In this document: positions 19,230-27,973 of the stretch, piece after piece
Numbering within the stretch: position 1 is the first letter of the stretch
How the letters are laid out: the number at the start of each line of letters is the position of its first letter
Source of the DNA: Janthinobacterium sp. LM6
GTDB taxonomy: Bacteria; Pseudomonadota; Gammaproteobacteria; Burkholderiales; Burkholderiaceae_D
Direction of reading: 5' to 3'
NCBI RefSeq assembly: GCF_002002885.1
Contig: NZ_CP019510.1
Coordinates: 5,394,001 to 5,458,000, forward strand
DNA: 64,000 nt
Position numbers and translations under genes: made by a program
Notes under the pieces: model-generated
What the model was told of the DNA's origin: nothing
The model's database searches: none
The model's input: the letters and a program-made list of their open reading frames with translations, nothing else

Positions 19230-20057
19230 TTATTTATGTTTGAGCATGGAGTTGAGCAGCCGCCCCAGGATGCCGACGAACAGCAGCGGCGGCAGCGCCA
19301 GCAGCACGGTGGAGGCGTTCACCACGCCCCACGGCACTTCCTGCCCCATCGAGGTAAACGCCGACGCCACCACGGGCAGGGTCATGCTTTTCGAGGAGGT
19401 GAGCGCCAGTGCGATCATCAGTTCATTCCAGACCAGCACGAAGCTGAAGACGATGCCGCCCATCAGGGTCTTCGAGGCCACCGGCAGGGCCACGTGCCAG
19501 AACACCTGGTAGGGGCCGTAGCCGTCGAGCGCCGCCGCTTCCTCGATCTCTTTCGGGATGCGGGCAAACGCGGGAATCGACAGCCAGATGATGGTCGACA
19601 GGGTCACCAGCAGATACGTCACCACCATCGACAGGCGCGAGTCGTACAGGCCCAGGTCGATCCAGATCGAGATCAAGGGAATGGCGACGGCGACGGGCGG
19701 CAAAAAGCGCAGGGAGAGCAGGAAGAACTGGATATCCTTCTTGGCAGGGATCGGATAGCGGGCGATCGCATACGCGGCCGGCACGCCCAGCACGGCGCCC
19801 AGCAACACGGCCACGCCGACGATGGCCACGCTGTTGCCCAGCCCCGTCAGCACTTCCGGGCTGGCCAGCACCTGCTGGTAGTTGGCCAGGGTCGGGCTGA
19901 AGAAAAAGCGCGGCACGGGCGTGACGATGTCCATCAGCTCCTTGAAGGAATTGAGCACGGCCCACAGGATGGGGAACAGCGCCACCAGGATAATCACGGT
20001 AGTGATGGCGGTGGTGGTGACGGCACCAAAGCCGCGAGAGAGCGTCAGTTTTCCCAT
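19230..20057 (-). CDS. ABC sugar-alcohol permease, second subunit (MalG-like)
   Basis: This 275-aa inner-membrane permease has about six TM helices and the EAA loop [25 protein letters not shown] segment that contacts the ATPase. It belongs to the CUT1 MalG side. The ATG at 20057 (MGKLTLSRG) overlaps the upstream permease by 13 bp. It pairs with the 20045-20935 product to form the membrane channel of the polyol importer. Confidence 0.92.
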   Translation of the reverse strand: MGKLTLSRGFGAVTTTAITTVIILVALFPILWAVLNSFKELMDIVTPVPRFFFSPTLANYQQVLASPEVLTGLGNSVAIVGVAVLLGAVLGVPAAYAIARYPIPAKKDIQFFLLSLRFLPPVAVAIPLISIWIDLGLYDSRLSMVVTYLLVTLSTIIWLSIPAFARIPKEIEEAAALDGYGPYQVFWHVALPVASKTLMGGIVFSFVLVWNELMIALALTSSKSMTLPVVASAFTSMGQEVPWGVVNASTVLLALPPLLFVGILGRLLNSMLKHK

Positions 20058-20935
20058 TTGGCGACCCGCTTCCAGAGTAAGGTGAAGATGACGGTGGTGG
20101 CCAGCATCATCAGCACGGCCATGCTGGACGCGTACGACACCTTGCCCATCAGGCCGATGCCTTGCGCATACGCATACATGTCCAGCGTTTCGGTGGAGAT
20201 GCCGGGGCCGCCCTTGGTCATCACGTAGATCAGGTCGAACGAGCGCAGCGACTCGACCATCTTGATGAACACGAGACTCATGATCGGTACCTTCAGCATC
20301 GGCAGCGCGATATACGCATACACCTGCAAGGTGCTGGCGTAGTCGAGGCGCGCCGCTTCCAGCGGTTCGGCGGGCAGGGTTTCCAGCAGTTTCAGGATGA
20401 CGGCGCCGAAGAACAGGCCCCACTGCCAGATATCGACCAGCGCCACCGCGTACAGGGCCGTGGCGGGGTCCGACAGTAGCGCCGTGCCGCCCAGGCCCAC
20501 GATTTCCAGCAGCCAGTTCAAAATGCCCATCAGCGGCGAATACATGAACTTCCAGATGAAGGCGGCCGAGACGCGCGGCAGCAGCACCGGCACGATCAGG
20601 AGCAGCGCGATGACGTCACGCGTGCGGCCCTTGACTTTCTCGAACAGGAACACGGCCAGCAGCACGCCGAGGAGCAGCGATCCGGCCACGGTGACCACTT
20701 CCCAGATGGCCGACACCTGCACGGCATTGAGGAAGCGGCGGTCGCCGAACAGGCGGAGAAAATTGGCAAAGCCGATGTAGTCGCTGTCGCTGTAGCGCAG
20801 CACGCGGTTTTGCAGGGCCAGGTTGATGGCGGCGATGCTGGGCACCAGGCCCAGTATCAGCAGGATCAGCAGCGGCAGCGTCAGAAAGACGGCCGGCAGC
20901 CAGGTATGGCGTTTTTTACGGATGGAGTGCGACAT
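20045..20935 (-). CDS. ABC sugar-alcohol permease, first subunit (MalF-like)
   Basis: This 296-aa permease of the CUT1 family has six TM helices, an N-terminal basic segment (SIRKKRHTW) and the EAA-loop region PLEAARLDYASTLQVYAYIALP. It forms a heterodimer with the next permease. It is separated from the binding-protein gene by a strong perfect hairpin (20993-21023) that could lower its expression relative to the binding protein. Confidence 0.92.
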   Translation of the reverse strand: MSHSIRKKRHTWLPAVFLTLPLLILLILGLVPSIAAINLALQNRVLRYSDSDYIGFANFLRLFGDRRFLNAVQVSAIWEVVTVAGSLLLGVLLAVFLFEKVKGRTRDVIALLLIVPVLLPRVSAAFIWKFMYSPLMGILNWLLEIVGLGGTALLSDPATALYAVALVDIWQWGLFFGAVILKLLETLPAEPLEAARLDYASTLQVYAYIALPMLKVPIMSLVFIKMVESLRSFDLIYVMTKGGPGISTETLDMYAYAQGIGLMGKVSYASSMAVLMMLATTVIFTLLWKRVAKWEN

Positions 20936-20974
20936 AAGGATCAGCTTTCAGGCGAGGATAGACAGGCGCTGGCT

Positions 20975-21044
20975 TTAACCCCAAGGCGAATACCGGGGTC
21001 GGACCCTCAGGGTCCGACCCCGGCTGTTCCGATGTTGGGGTAAA
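20975..21044. repeat. Perfect 15-bp inverted repeat with outer arms between binding-protein and permease genes
   Basis: Arms 20993-21007 and 21009-21023 are perfect complements around one central base (CCGGGGTCGGACCCT and its complement). An outer imperfect pairing (20975-20984 with 21035-21044) extends the structure. It lies 3 nt before the binding-protein stop on the minus strand and fills the 111-bp gap before the first permease. GGGGTCGGACCC-type sequences look like a dispersed intergenic repeat (inference). A REP-like role in protecting upstream mRNA is plausible. Confidence 0.7.
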
Positions 21045-21046
21045 AA

Positions 21047-22327
21047 TTACTTACGCTTTTGCGCCCGCTGCATCACTTCCGTCGCATACTCATTCGCTTC
21101 ATCGAGCGCGCTTTGCACGTCACCGCGCGTGCCCGTAAACACTTCTTCCAGCACTACGCCCAGGTTGTCGCCGATGTCCGGCCACTCGGGGCTGGGCCAG
21201 ATGGTGACGCGCGAGACGGGCGTGGTGTCCGTCAGCCCCGCCTGGATCTGCGGCTTGACGTGCTTGCGGAAGTATTCGCTGGCGATGGTGCTGCTGCGGT
21301 TGTAGTCACTGAAGACCTTGTCCTTCAGGCGCGCTTGTTCCTGTTCCTTGCCCGTGGCGAAAGCGATGAACTTGCCGGCCGCCTGGCGCGTGCATTCATC
21401 CTTCGCGCCCGTGGCGGAGATGGCCAGGCCGTGGCCATAGGCGGCAGACGCCAGCGGCGCGGGCGGGCGCGCGTAGCCGACCTTGTCGACCACCGAGGAT
21501 TTTTTCGGGTCTTCCATCCAGTCGGCAAACGGCGTCGACTCGATCATGAAGGCCACCTTGCCCGACCTGAACGCTTCGAGCGCGTTGCTCCAGTCGTAGG
21601 TGGCACCGCCCGGCGGCGAGTACTTGAACAGCTCGCGGTACAGGGTCGTCGCCTTGACGGCCTGCGGCGAATTGAAGGCCGGCACGCCATTATTTTCCCA
21701 CTTGCCGCCGGCGGCCAGCATGAACGGCGCCCAGCGCCACACATTCATGCCCGAGCCGCGCTGGCCCCGCGCCGCCCAGCCATACACATTCGGCGGGCTG
21801 TTGAGTTTTTTCACGGCGGCGACCAGTTCGTCGAGCGTCTTCGGCACGGCGATGCCGGCCTTTTCCAGCAGGTCGCGGCGGTAGAACAGGAAGTCGCTGC
21901 CGCCGATCAGGGGCGCGAAATACGCCACGCCCTTGTACGAGGCGACGGCGCGGCGGCCCGGCAGGAAGTCGTCGTAATCGGCGTCCTTGGGCAGGTATTT
22001 GAGCAGGGGAACGACCCAGCCTGCCGTGGCAAATTCGGCCACGTTGGCTTCATCGATGTAATAGATCTGGTAGGAGCCGGCCTTGGTGGAAGCGTCGAGC
22101 CTGGCCTTGGAGCGGCGGTCGTTTTCACCGAAATAGCTGATCTGCACCTTGGTGCCGTTTTTCTTTTCATACTCGGCCAGGGTCTTTTCCATCACGGTCA
22201 GGCCCAGGCTCTTTTGCGCCAGCACCTTGAGGACGGGCACCGAGCAGCTTTGCGCCGATGCCGCCGGCATCGATGCACAGGCGGCGGACATGACGCCGCC
22301 CCATGCAATAGCAGTAACGATTTTCAT
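21047..22327 (-). CDS. ABC sugar-alcohol substrate-binding protein
   Basis: This 426-aa periplasmic binding protein of the CUT1 family (SBP type 1) has a Sec signal peptide of about 25 residues (ending PAASA). Typical segments include the FADWMEDPKK region and the C-terminal EVFTGTRGDVQSALDEANEYATEVM. The ATG at 22327 (MKIVTAIAW) was chosen for the signal peptide and a GGAGA ribosome-binding site. It is the first gene of the polyol operon. It is probably made in excess over the permeases. Confidence 0.92.
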   Translation of the reverse strand: MKIVTAIAWGGVMSAACASMPAASAQSCSVPVLKVLAQKSLGLTVMEKTLAEYEKKNGTKVQISYFGENDRRSKARLDASTKAGSYQIYYIDEANVAEFATAGWVVPLLKYLPKDADYDDFLPGRRAVASYKGVAYFAPLIGGSDFLFYRRDLLEKAGIAVPKTLDELVAAVKKLNSPPNVYGWAARGQRGSGMNVWRWAPFMLAAGGKWENNGVPAFNSPQAVKATTLYRELFKYSPPGGATYDWSNALEAFRSGKVAFMIESTPFADWMEDPKKSSVVDKVGYARPPAPLASAAYGHGLAISATGAKDECTRQAAGKFIAFATGKEQEQARLKDKVFSDYNRSSTIASEYFRKHVKPQIQAGLTDTTPVSRVTIWPSPEWPDIGDNLGVVLEEVFTGTRGDVQSALDEANEYATEVMQRAQKRK

Positions 22328-22339
22328 CACGAGTCTCCA

Positions 22340-22386
22340 GTTTTTATAGTCCGGCGGTTTTCCACCGGTATGCCAACTATAAAAAC
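22340..22386. promoter_or_regulatory. 11-bp perfect inverted repeat upstream of the polyol operon
   Basis: GTTTTTATAGT (22340-22350) and its exact complement (22376-22386) flank a 25-bp spacer with a further CCGG pairing. On the minus strand the upstream arm contains a TATAGT -10-like hexamer with no good -35 at 17 bp, which fits an activator-dependent promoter. It ends 13 bp before the binding-protein ATG. It could be an operator or a 5'-leader hairpin. Confidence 0.5.
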
Positions 22387-22463
22387 AAAGACTGCGCGCC
22401 ACCACTACAAAAGCGGCCGGATTTTAAATACTATTTTTCAGTCTTTCGATATGCACTGTCCAT

Positions 22464-22994
22464 TCAATCCAGACGAAAATCGCGGCGGTAGACGTTCGTA
22501 TCCTTGCCGTCCGGCTGGCGGCGCGTAAAGCGCTCGAAGCGCAACCCCAGCTTGTTGAGCAGATTGATCGACGCCTGGTTCTGCAGCGACGTGATGCCGT
22601 ACAGGGTGGGCAGGCGCAGCACGTGCTGCGCATGCCGCACGATGGCCGCCGTCGCTTCCCAGGCATAGCCCTGGCCCCAGTAGGCGGGACGCACGGCATA
22701 GCCGATATCGGGGCCGGGCAGGCTGTCGCGGCGCACCAGGCCGGCCATGCCGACAAGGACGCCATCGCTGCGCCGCTCGACGATGTACAGCGAATAGCCC
22801 TGCTCGCGGAACTGCGCCATGGGTCCCGTTTCCAGCGCGGCGCGGGCCGCTTCCAGGGTGTGGATGTTGCGCTGCCCGATGTTGGCGATCCACGACGGGT
22901 CGTTGACCAGCTCCAGGTAGAAGGCCGCATCATCCGGCGTCACCGTGCGCAGGCGCAGGCGCGGCGTCTCGCAGATAGTGATGGCGCCGCTCAT
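22464..22994 (-). CDS. GNAT acetyltransferase (RimJ/RimL-like)
   Basis: This 176-aa N-acetyltransferase of the RimJ/RimL-type GNAT group has the N-terminal TPRLRLRTVTPDDAAFYLEL strand, the acetyl-CoA loop region IGYAVRPAYWGQGYAWEA (about 95-112) and the LQNQASINLLNKLGLRF closing motif. The ATG at 22994 overlaps the stop of the upstream GNAT gene (ATGA). The acceptor substrate cannot be inferred. Confidence 0.88.
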   Translation of the reverse strand: MSGAITICETPRLRLRTVTPDDAAFYLELVNDPSWIANIGQRNIHTLEAARAALETGPMAQFREQGYSLYIVERRSDGVLVGMAGLVRRDSLPGPDIGYAVRPAYWGQGYAWEATAAIVRHAQHVLRLPTLYGITSLQNQASINLLNKLGLRFERFTRRQPDGKDTNVYRRDFRLD

Positions 22995-23509
22995 GCCGGC
23001 CACTGCATCGGGTCGCTCAGCAGCTGGTACATCACGTAGGCATCCACATAGCCCAGTTGCGCGTGGCGGTAGGCCAGCGGCAGGGTGGCGACAACCGTGA
23101 AGCCCAGTTTTTTCCACAGGGTCACGGCGGCCAGGTTGGTGCTGACGACGAAGTTGAACTGCATCGCCAGGTAGCCCGCGCGGCGCGCCGCTTCCATGCA
23201 GTGCACGCCCAGCAGGCGGCCCACGCCCACGCCCTGTGCGGCTGGGTCGACCATGAACGAGGCGTTGGCCACGTGCGATCCATGGCCCGGCTGGTTCGCC
23301 ACCAGCTTGTACATGCCCAGCAGGCGCTCGCTGCCCATCACGGCGACAAAGCTTTGCACGCCGGGGCCGAACCAGTAGGCGTGGCACGCTTCGCGCGTGG
23401 TATCGGCGGGGAAGGTGTAGGTGTCGCCGCCGGCCACCAGGGTCTGGAAGATCGGCCACATGGCGTCGAAATCGGCTTCATTGGCCGGGCGGATATCAAT
23501 TTCTTTCAA
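22991..23509 (-). CDS. GNAT acetyltransferase
   Basis: This 172-aa GNAT protein has the fold signatures MVDPAAQGVGVGRLLGVHCM (acetyl-CoA loop, about 86-105) and STNLAAVTLWKKLGF. The first codon is TTG at 23509, preceded by a CGGGAG ribosome-binding element; there is no in-frame ATG nearby. It is coupled to the following GNAT gene by a 4-bp overlap. Small-molecule acetylation, possibly detoxification, is a guess. Confidence 0.85.
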   Translation of the reverse strand: MKEIDIRPANEADFDAMWPIFQTLVAGGDTYTFPADTTREACHAYWFGPGVQSFVAVMGSERLLGMYKLVANQPGHGSHVANASFMVDPAAQGVGVGRLLGVHCMEAARRAGYLAMQFNFVVSTNLAAVTLWKKLGFTVVATLPLAYRHAQLGYVDAYVMYQLLSDPMQWPA

Positions 23510-23545
23510 GGCGGTGCTCCCGATAACAAGTGATGGCCGATTGTA

Positions 23546-24820
23546 TCAGCGCCCCAGGCGGAAGTTCACACTCTCGGGCCGCCCCGGCAGGTGCAGGCGC
23601 GATTGCGCGCGCGGCGCCTCGCTGACGACTTTCCCGCGCCGCAGCACCAGGCGCCGCGCCGCGCGCAGGCGCAGCGCTTCCACCGTCGAACCGCAATCGA
23701 GGATCAGCAAATCCGCATGGCAGCCGGGCGCGATGCCGTAGCCGTCCAGGCCCAGGATGCGCGCTGGCGTCTCGGTCACGGCCAGGAAGCAGTCGTGCAT
23801 CGCTTGCTGGCCCGTCATCTGCGCCACGTGCAGTCCCATGTGCGCCACTTCCAGCATGTCGCCCGACCCGAGGCTGTACCACGGGTCCATCACGCAATCG
23901 TGGCCGAAGGCGACGGGAATGCCGGCGGCCAGCATCTCGGGCACGCGCGTCATGCCGCGCCGCTTCGGATAGGTGTCGTGGCGCGCCTGCAAGGTGATGT
24001 TGATGAGGGGGTTGGCGATGGCCGCCACGCCCGCCTCGCGGATCAGCGGCAGCAGTTTGCTGACATAATAATTGTCCATCGAATGCATGGAGGTCAGGTG
24101 CGAGCCCGTCACCCTGCCCTGCATGCCCAGACGCTGACTGTGGAAGGCCAGGGTTTCGATGTGGCGTGACAGCGGGTCGTCCGACTCGTCACAATGCATG
24201 TCGACCATCAGCCCCCGCTCGCAGGCAAATTCGCACAGCAGACGGACGGACTCCGCCCCGTCGGCCATGGTGCGCTCGAAATGGGGGATGCCGCCCACCA
24301 CGTCGACGCCCATGGCGATGGCGCGTTTTAAATTGTCGAAGGCGCCGGGACTGCGCAGGATGCCGTCCTGCGGGAAAGCCACCAGTTGCAGGTCGAGATA
24401 CGGCGCCACCTGGCGTTTCACGTCGAGCAGCGCTTCGACGGCCAGCAGGCGCGGGTCGCAGATGTCCACGTGCGAGCGGATGGCCAGCAAGCCGCGCGCC
24501 ACGGCCCAGTCGCAATACTGCAAGGCGCGCGCCACCAGCGCGTCCTGCGTCAATTGCGGCTTCAGTTCGCCCCACAGGGCGATGCCTTCGAGCAACGTGC
24601 CGGAGGCGTTCACGCGCGGCAAGCCATAGCTGAGCGTGGCGTCCATGTGGAAGTGGGCGTCGACGAAGGGCGGCGTGACGAGGTCGCCGGCGGCGTCGAT
24701 CTCCTGCGCGCCTTTCACGGGCAAGGCGGGGCCGACGGCGGCGATGCGGCCGCCCTCGATGGCGATATCGATGGCGCGGCGCCCGTCGGGCAGGCTGGCA
24801 TTGCGGATGACTAGGTCCAT
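23546..24820 (-). CDS. codA: Cytosine deaminase
   Basis: This 424-aa metal-dependent amidohydrolase should deaminate cytosine to uracil. All metal and catalytic positions of E. coli CodA are present with a constant offset of five: His56 and His58 (DAHFHMD), His209 and Glu212 (MHCDESDD), His241 (GSHLTSMHS) and Asp308 (FGHDCVMDP), corresponding to His61, His63, His214, Glu217, His246 and Asp313. No codB permease lies next to it. A related isoguanine or creatinine substrate cannot be excluded. Confidence 0.9.
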   Translation of the reverse strand: MDLVIRNASLPDGRRAIDIAIEGGRIAAVGPALPVKGAQEIDAAGDLVTPPFVDAHFHMDATLSYGLPRVNASGTLLEGIALWGELKPQLTQDALVARALQYCDWAVARGLLAIRSHVDICDPRLLAVEALLDVKRQVAPYLDLQLVAFPQDGILRSPGAFDNLKRAIAMGVDVVGGIPHFERTMADGAESVRLLCEFACERGLMVDMHCDESDDPLSRHIETLAFHSQRLGMQGRVTGSHLTSMHSMDNYYVSKLLPLIREAGVAAIANPLINITLQARHDTYPKRRGMTRVPEMLAAGIPVAFGHDCVMDPWYSLGSGDMLEVAHMGLHVAQMTGQQAMHDCFLAVTETPARILGLDGYGIAPGCHADLLILDCGSTVEALRLRAARRLVLRRGKVVSEAPRAQSRLHLPGRPESVNFRLGR

Positions 24821-25213
24821 GCGGACACTCCTTCGGTTGACTGCGGTATCGGGTGCTTCCAGTGCATTGTCAGCTTATCTTCCTCAAGGATGCTGCAGCG
24901 CACGAATATAGTCACTGGCAAAAGCGTAGCCATAGATTTCATGACAACGCTTTGCGCGCGCGCAAACTTCCTGCAAATGCTGCCGGGCGCATGAATACAT
25001 GCGAACATGCAGAAAGCACGCGGTGCACGCCCTTGAGAAAATAGCTTTCAACTAACTCGAATCACCGCTAGAATATTCATATTGCGTTGCATCATAATCA
25101 GTCCATGTTTAGCTGTTCAGCACGCTACCCACTTTACAAAACGCGGCCAACTCTGGTTTTCGGGATTTTGCAGAGCGTTTTGCCAGCATTTTAATCCGTA
25201 CAAAGGAGTAAAT
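24821..25213. other. 393-bp divergent intergenic region between codA and the phasin gene
   Basis: No gene is supported. A candidate sigma-70 promoter for the phasin (25047-25074) leaves a leader of about 130 nt. The region 25081-25098 is rich in TGC/GCA (attgcgttgcatcata), reminiscent of sites for the polyhydroxyalkanoate repressor PhaR, but no firm site can be called. An AAAGGAG ribosome-binding site sits 7 nt before the phasin ATG. Confidence 0.5.
25047..25074 (+). promoter_or_regulatory. Candidate promoter of the phasin gene
   Basis: TTCAAC (25047-25052) and TAGAAT (25069-25074) are separated by 16 bp, with four to five of six consensus bases each. The start would fall near 25081. Confidence 0.35.
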
Positions 25214-26056
25214 ATGTTTCCGCTTCCTGAACAAATTTCCAGCGCCGCCAAGTCGCAACTGGAAAACCAGCTGCAAATCTTCAGCTTTCTGACCAGCAAA
25301 GTCTTCGAAAGCGCCGAGAAAATCATCGCCCTGAACCTGAACGCCGGCAAGGCGGCCATCTCGCAGACGGCAGAAACGGCCCAGCACCTGCTGGTCACGC
25401 AGGATCCGCGCGACTTCTTCAGCTACAGCACCAGCCAGGCGCAGCCGAATATCGCTAGCGTGCTGGCCTACAGCCGCCAGCTGTTCGGCATCGCCTCGGG
25501 CACCCAGGCGGAATTGCTGGCCTCGGCCAAGGCCCGCCTCGATGCGGCCGTCCCTGCCGTCGCTCCGGCCCCTGCCGTTGCACCAGCACCAGCGCCTGCG
25601 CCGGCAGCGGCACCAGCGCCCGTTGCCGCCAAGCCAGCCGAAGTAGCCAAGCCGGCCGCCAAGGCCGCGCCAGCCCCCGCCCCTGTAGCCGCGCCGGCCG
25701 CCAAGCCAGCGGCAGCGCCTGCCAAGGTTGCCGAGAAGATTGCCGACAAGCCTGCCGTGAAAGCCGTGGAAGCCAAGCCGGCGGCCAAACCGGCAGCCAA
25801 GCCGGAAGCGGCCAAGCCCGCACCGGCTCCTGCCGCAGCACCAGCAAAAGCCGCCGCGCCAGCCCCCGCCAAGCCGGCCGCGAAACCGTTTCCTACGAGC
25901 AAACCGGCCGCCAAGCCGGCCAGCGTCGCCGGCAAGACCGTGGCCAGGGCCGCCGTGAAGCACGCCCCGGCGCCGGCAGCCAAGGCAGCGCCCAAGGGCA
26001 CGCCATCGAAACAGCTCGACATGCTGGGCGGCGGCAAAGGCAGCGGCCGCAAGTAA
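25214..26056 (+). CDS. Phasin with Ala/Pro/Lys-rich (histone H1/AlgP-like) tail
   Basis: This 280-aa protein has two parts. Residues 1-112 are a phasin domain (MFPLPEQISSAAKSQLENQL, then helices with AEKIIALNLNAGKAAISQTAE), the family that coats polyhydroxyalkanoate granules. Residues 113-265 are a low-complexity tail of repeated KPAAKPA, APAPAP and AAPAK units with many lysines, like AlgP and histone H1 tails, ending SKQLDMLGGGKGSGRK. Granule coating plus DNA or nucleoid binding (as in PhaM) is inferred. The ATG at 25214 has an AAAGGAG ribosome-binding site. A strong terminator follows at 26087-26108. Confidence 0.9.
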   Translation: MFPLPEQISSAAKSQLENQLQIFSFLTSKVFESAEKIIALNLNAGKAAISQTAETAQHLLVTQDPRDFFSYSTSQAQPNIASVLAYSRQLFGIASGTQAELLASAKARLDAAVPAVAPAPAVAPAPAPAPAAAPAPVAAKPAEVAKPAAKAAPAPAPVAAPAAKPAAAPAKVAEKIADKPAVKAVEAKPAAKPAAKPEAAKPAPAPAAAPAKAAAPAPAKPAAKPFPTSKPAAKPASVAGKTVARAAVKHAPAPAAKAAPKGTPSKQLDMLGGGKGSGRK

Positions 26057-26086
26057 GCCTCCTGCACGGCAGTGACGCAGCAAAAC

Positions 26087-26108
26087 AACGGGCTACGGCC
26101 CGTTTTTT
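26087..26108 (+). terminator. Intrinsic terminator of the phasin gene
   Basis: A 7-bp stem (26087-26093 with 26098-26104) closes a TACG tetraloop (UNCG type) and runs into six T residues, 30 nt after the stop codon. Confidence 0.88.
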
Positions 26109-26221
26109 GCGTGCCCGCCCACAGCGCGCTTTTCCGCCTTGTTGTATCCTACGCGTACTTTCCGTCCGCGTGCCCGTCCTTCCGCCCCGCGACACCCCAT
26201 TATTCAAAACAAAAGGTAACC

Positions 26222-27973
26222 ATGAGTTTATCGAGGCTCATCGCCGGCTTCGTGCGTCAGCATTGGCCGGCGTATGCCGCCGCCGCCGTCATGCTGACCG
26301 GCGTGGCAACACTGACCGTCTGGATCCCGCGCCGCGTGGGCGCCATCATCGACGCGCTGGCCGCGCACCGCATGACGGCGGCCGAACTGTGGCTTGAGCT
26401 GCTGACCCTGCTCGCCGTCGGCGTCGTCATCTACTTCCTGCGCGTGGGCTGGCGCATCACCCTGTTCAAGGCCGCCTACCAGCTGGGCGTGATGCTGCGC
26501 ACGCGCTTTTACACGCGCATGTCGCAGCAAGGCGCGTCGTTCTACCAGAACCAGCGCACGGGCGACCTGATGGCGCTGGCGACGAACGACATCGACGCCA
26601 TCGAAATGGCCGCCGGCGAAGCCATGCTGGCCGGCTTCGACGGCACTTTGACCTTGCTGATGGTGCTGGGCATCATGCTGCTGGGCGTGGACTGGCGCCT
26701 GGCCTGCATCGCCCTCCTGCCCTTCCCGCTGATGGGACTGGCCTTCTGGCGCATTTCCAGCCATATCCACACGGCGTCGACGGATTCCTTAAAGCGCTTT
26801 TCCGCGCTGAACGACCATGTGCAAGAGTCCTTGTCGGGCGTGCGCACCCTGCGCGCGCTGGGCCTGGAAGAGCGCAGCAGCAAGCAGTTTTCCACCCTGG
26901 CCGGCCATGCGGCCAACGCCAGCCTGACGGCGCAGCGCTGGGAAGCGGCGTATGAACCGGCCGTCGGCCTGACCCTGACGGCCGCCACGGCGCTGACCCT
27001 GGGCCTGGGCGGCTACCTCGTGTGGCAAGACCAGCTGACCATCGGCGCGCTGACGAGCTTTTCCATGTACCTGGGCCAGCTGATCTGGCCCATGTTCGCC
27101 GCCGGCTGGGTACTCTCATTGATCGAACGGGGCCGCGCCGCCTGGCAGCGCTTGCAGCCGATGCTCGATGCGCCGCTGGCCATCGACGACCATGGAACGA
27201 TTGATACGCTCGCGCCCGGCCCCCTGCAATTGCAGGACGTCGGCTTTGCCTACGCGGGCCAGACGGCGCCCGCGCTGTCCGGCATCTCGCTGCGCCTGCA
27301 GCCCGGCCAGACCCTGGGCCTGGTGGGCCCCACGGGCAGCGGCAAGTCGACCCTGCTGCGCGTGCTGCTGCGCCAGGTCACGCCGCAATCGGGCACGGCC
27401 ACCTGGAACGGCCAGCCGCTGGACGCCTACACCCTGCATGCGCTGCGCGCGGCCATCAGCTGGGTGCCGCAGGAATCGTTCCTGTTCTCCGCCACCATTG
27501 CCGACAATATCGCCCTGGCCCGCCCCGGCGCCACGCGCGAGGAAGTGGAACGGGCGGCGCAGCTGGCCGACATCCATGCGGACATCCTGCAATTCCCCGA
27601 CGGTTATCAAACGCATGTGGGCGAAAAAGGCATCACCCTGTCCGGCGGCCAGCGCCAGCGCGTGGCGATTGCCCGCGCCCTGCTGGCCGACAACGGCCTG
27701 CTGCTATTGGATGATGCGCTGTCCGCCGTCGACACGGGCACGGAAACGCGCATCCTGCAGCACCTGGAGGAATTGCGCCGCAAGCGCCCCGAGCGCAGCG
27801 CCATCATCGCCAGCCACCGCCTGAGCGCCGTCGTCAACGCGGACCTGATCCTGGTGCTGCGCGACGGCCACGTGACGGAAACGGGCAACCACGACGCGCT
27901 GATGCAGCGCGACGGCTGGTACGCCAGCCAGTGGCGCTATCAACAACTGGAGGCCAGCCTCGATGCCATCTAA
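26222..27973 (+). CDS. mdlA: Heterodimeric ABC exporter subunit, MdlA-like (degenerate Walker B)
   Basis: This 583-aa half-transporter has an ABC type-1 transmembrane domain with six helices (about 10-310) and an ATPase domain (about 340-575). Walker A is GPTGSGKST, the signature is the canonical LSGGQRQR, and Walker B ends LLLLDDALSAVD. The catalytic Glu is thus Asp498, as in the degenerate half of heterodimeric exporters such as TM287/288 and E. coli MdlA. The H-loop SHRLSAV is present. The ATG at 26222 follows an AAAGGTAACC element. It overlaps its partner gene by 11 bp. The exported substrate is unknown; multidrug export is a family-level guess. Confidence 0.9.
   Translation: MSLSRLIAGFVRQHWPAYAAAAVMLTGVATLTVWIPRRVGAIIDALAAHRMTAAELWLELLTLLAVGVVIYFLRVGWRITLFKAAYQLGVMLRTRFYTRMSQQGASFYQNQRTGDLMALATNDIDAIEMAAGEAMLAGFDGTLTLLMVLGIMLLGVDWRLACIALLPFPLMGLAFWRISSHIHTASTDSLKRFSALNDHVQESLSGVRTLRALGLEERSSKQFSTLAGHAANASLTAQRWEAAYEPAVGLTLTAATALTLGLGGYLVWQDQLTIGALTSFSMYLGQLIWPMFAAGWVLSLIERGRAAWQRLQPMLDAPLAIDDHGTIDTLAPGPLQLQDVGFAYAGQTAPALSGISLRLQPGQTLGLVGPTGSGKSTLLRVLLRQVTPQSGTATWNGQPLDAYTLHALRAAISWVPQESFLFSATIADNIALARPGATREEVERAAQLADIHADILQFPDGYQTHVGEKGITLSGGQRQRVAIARALLADNGLLLLDDALSAVDTGTETRILQHLEELRRKRPERSAIIASHRLSAVVNADLILVLRDGHVTETGNHDALMQRDGWYASQWRYQQLEASLDAI

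Noticed and set aside
25560..26000. Tandem DNA repeats in the phasin tail as a CRISPR or satellite
   Set aside because: The units are degenerate codon-level repeats of an Ala/Pro/Lys protein tail with no constant repeat or spacer length.
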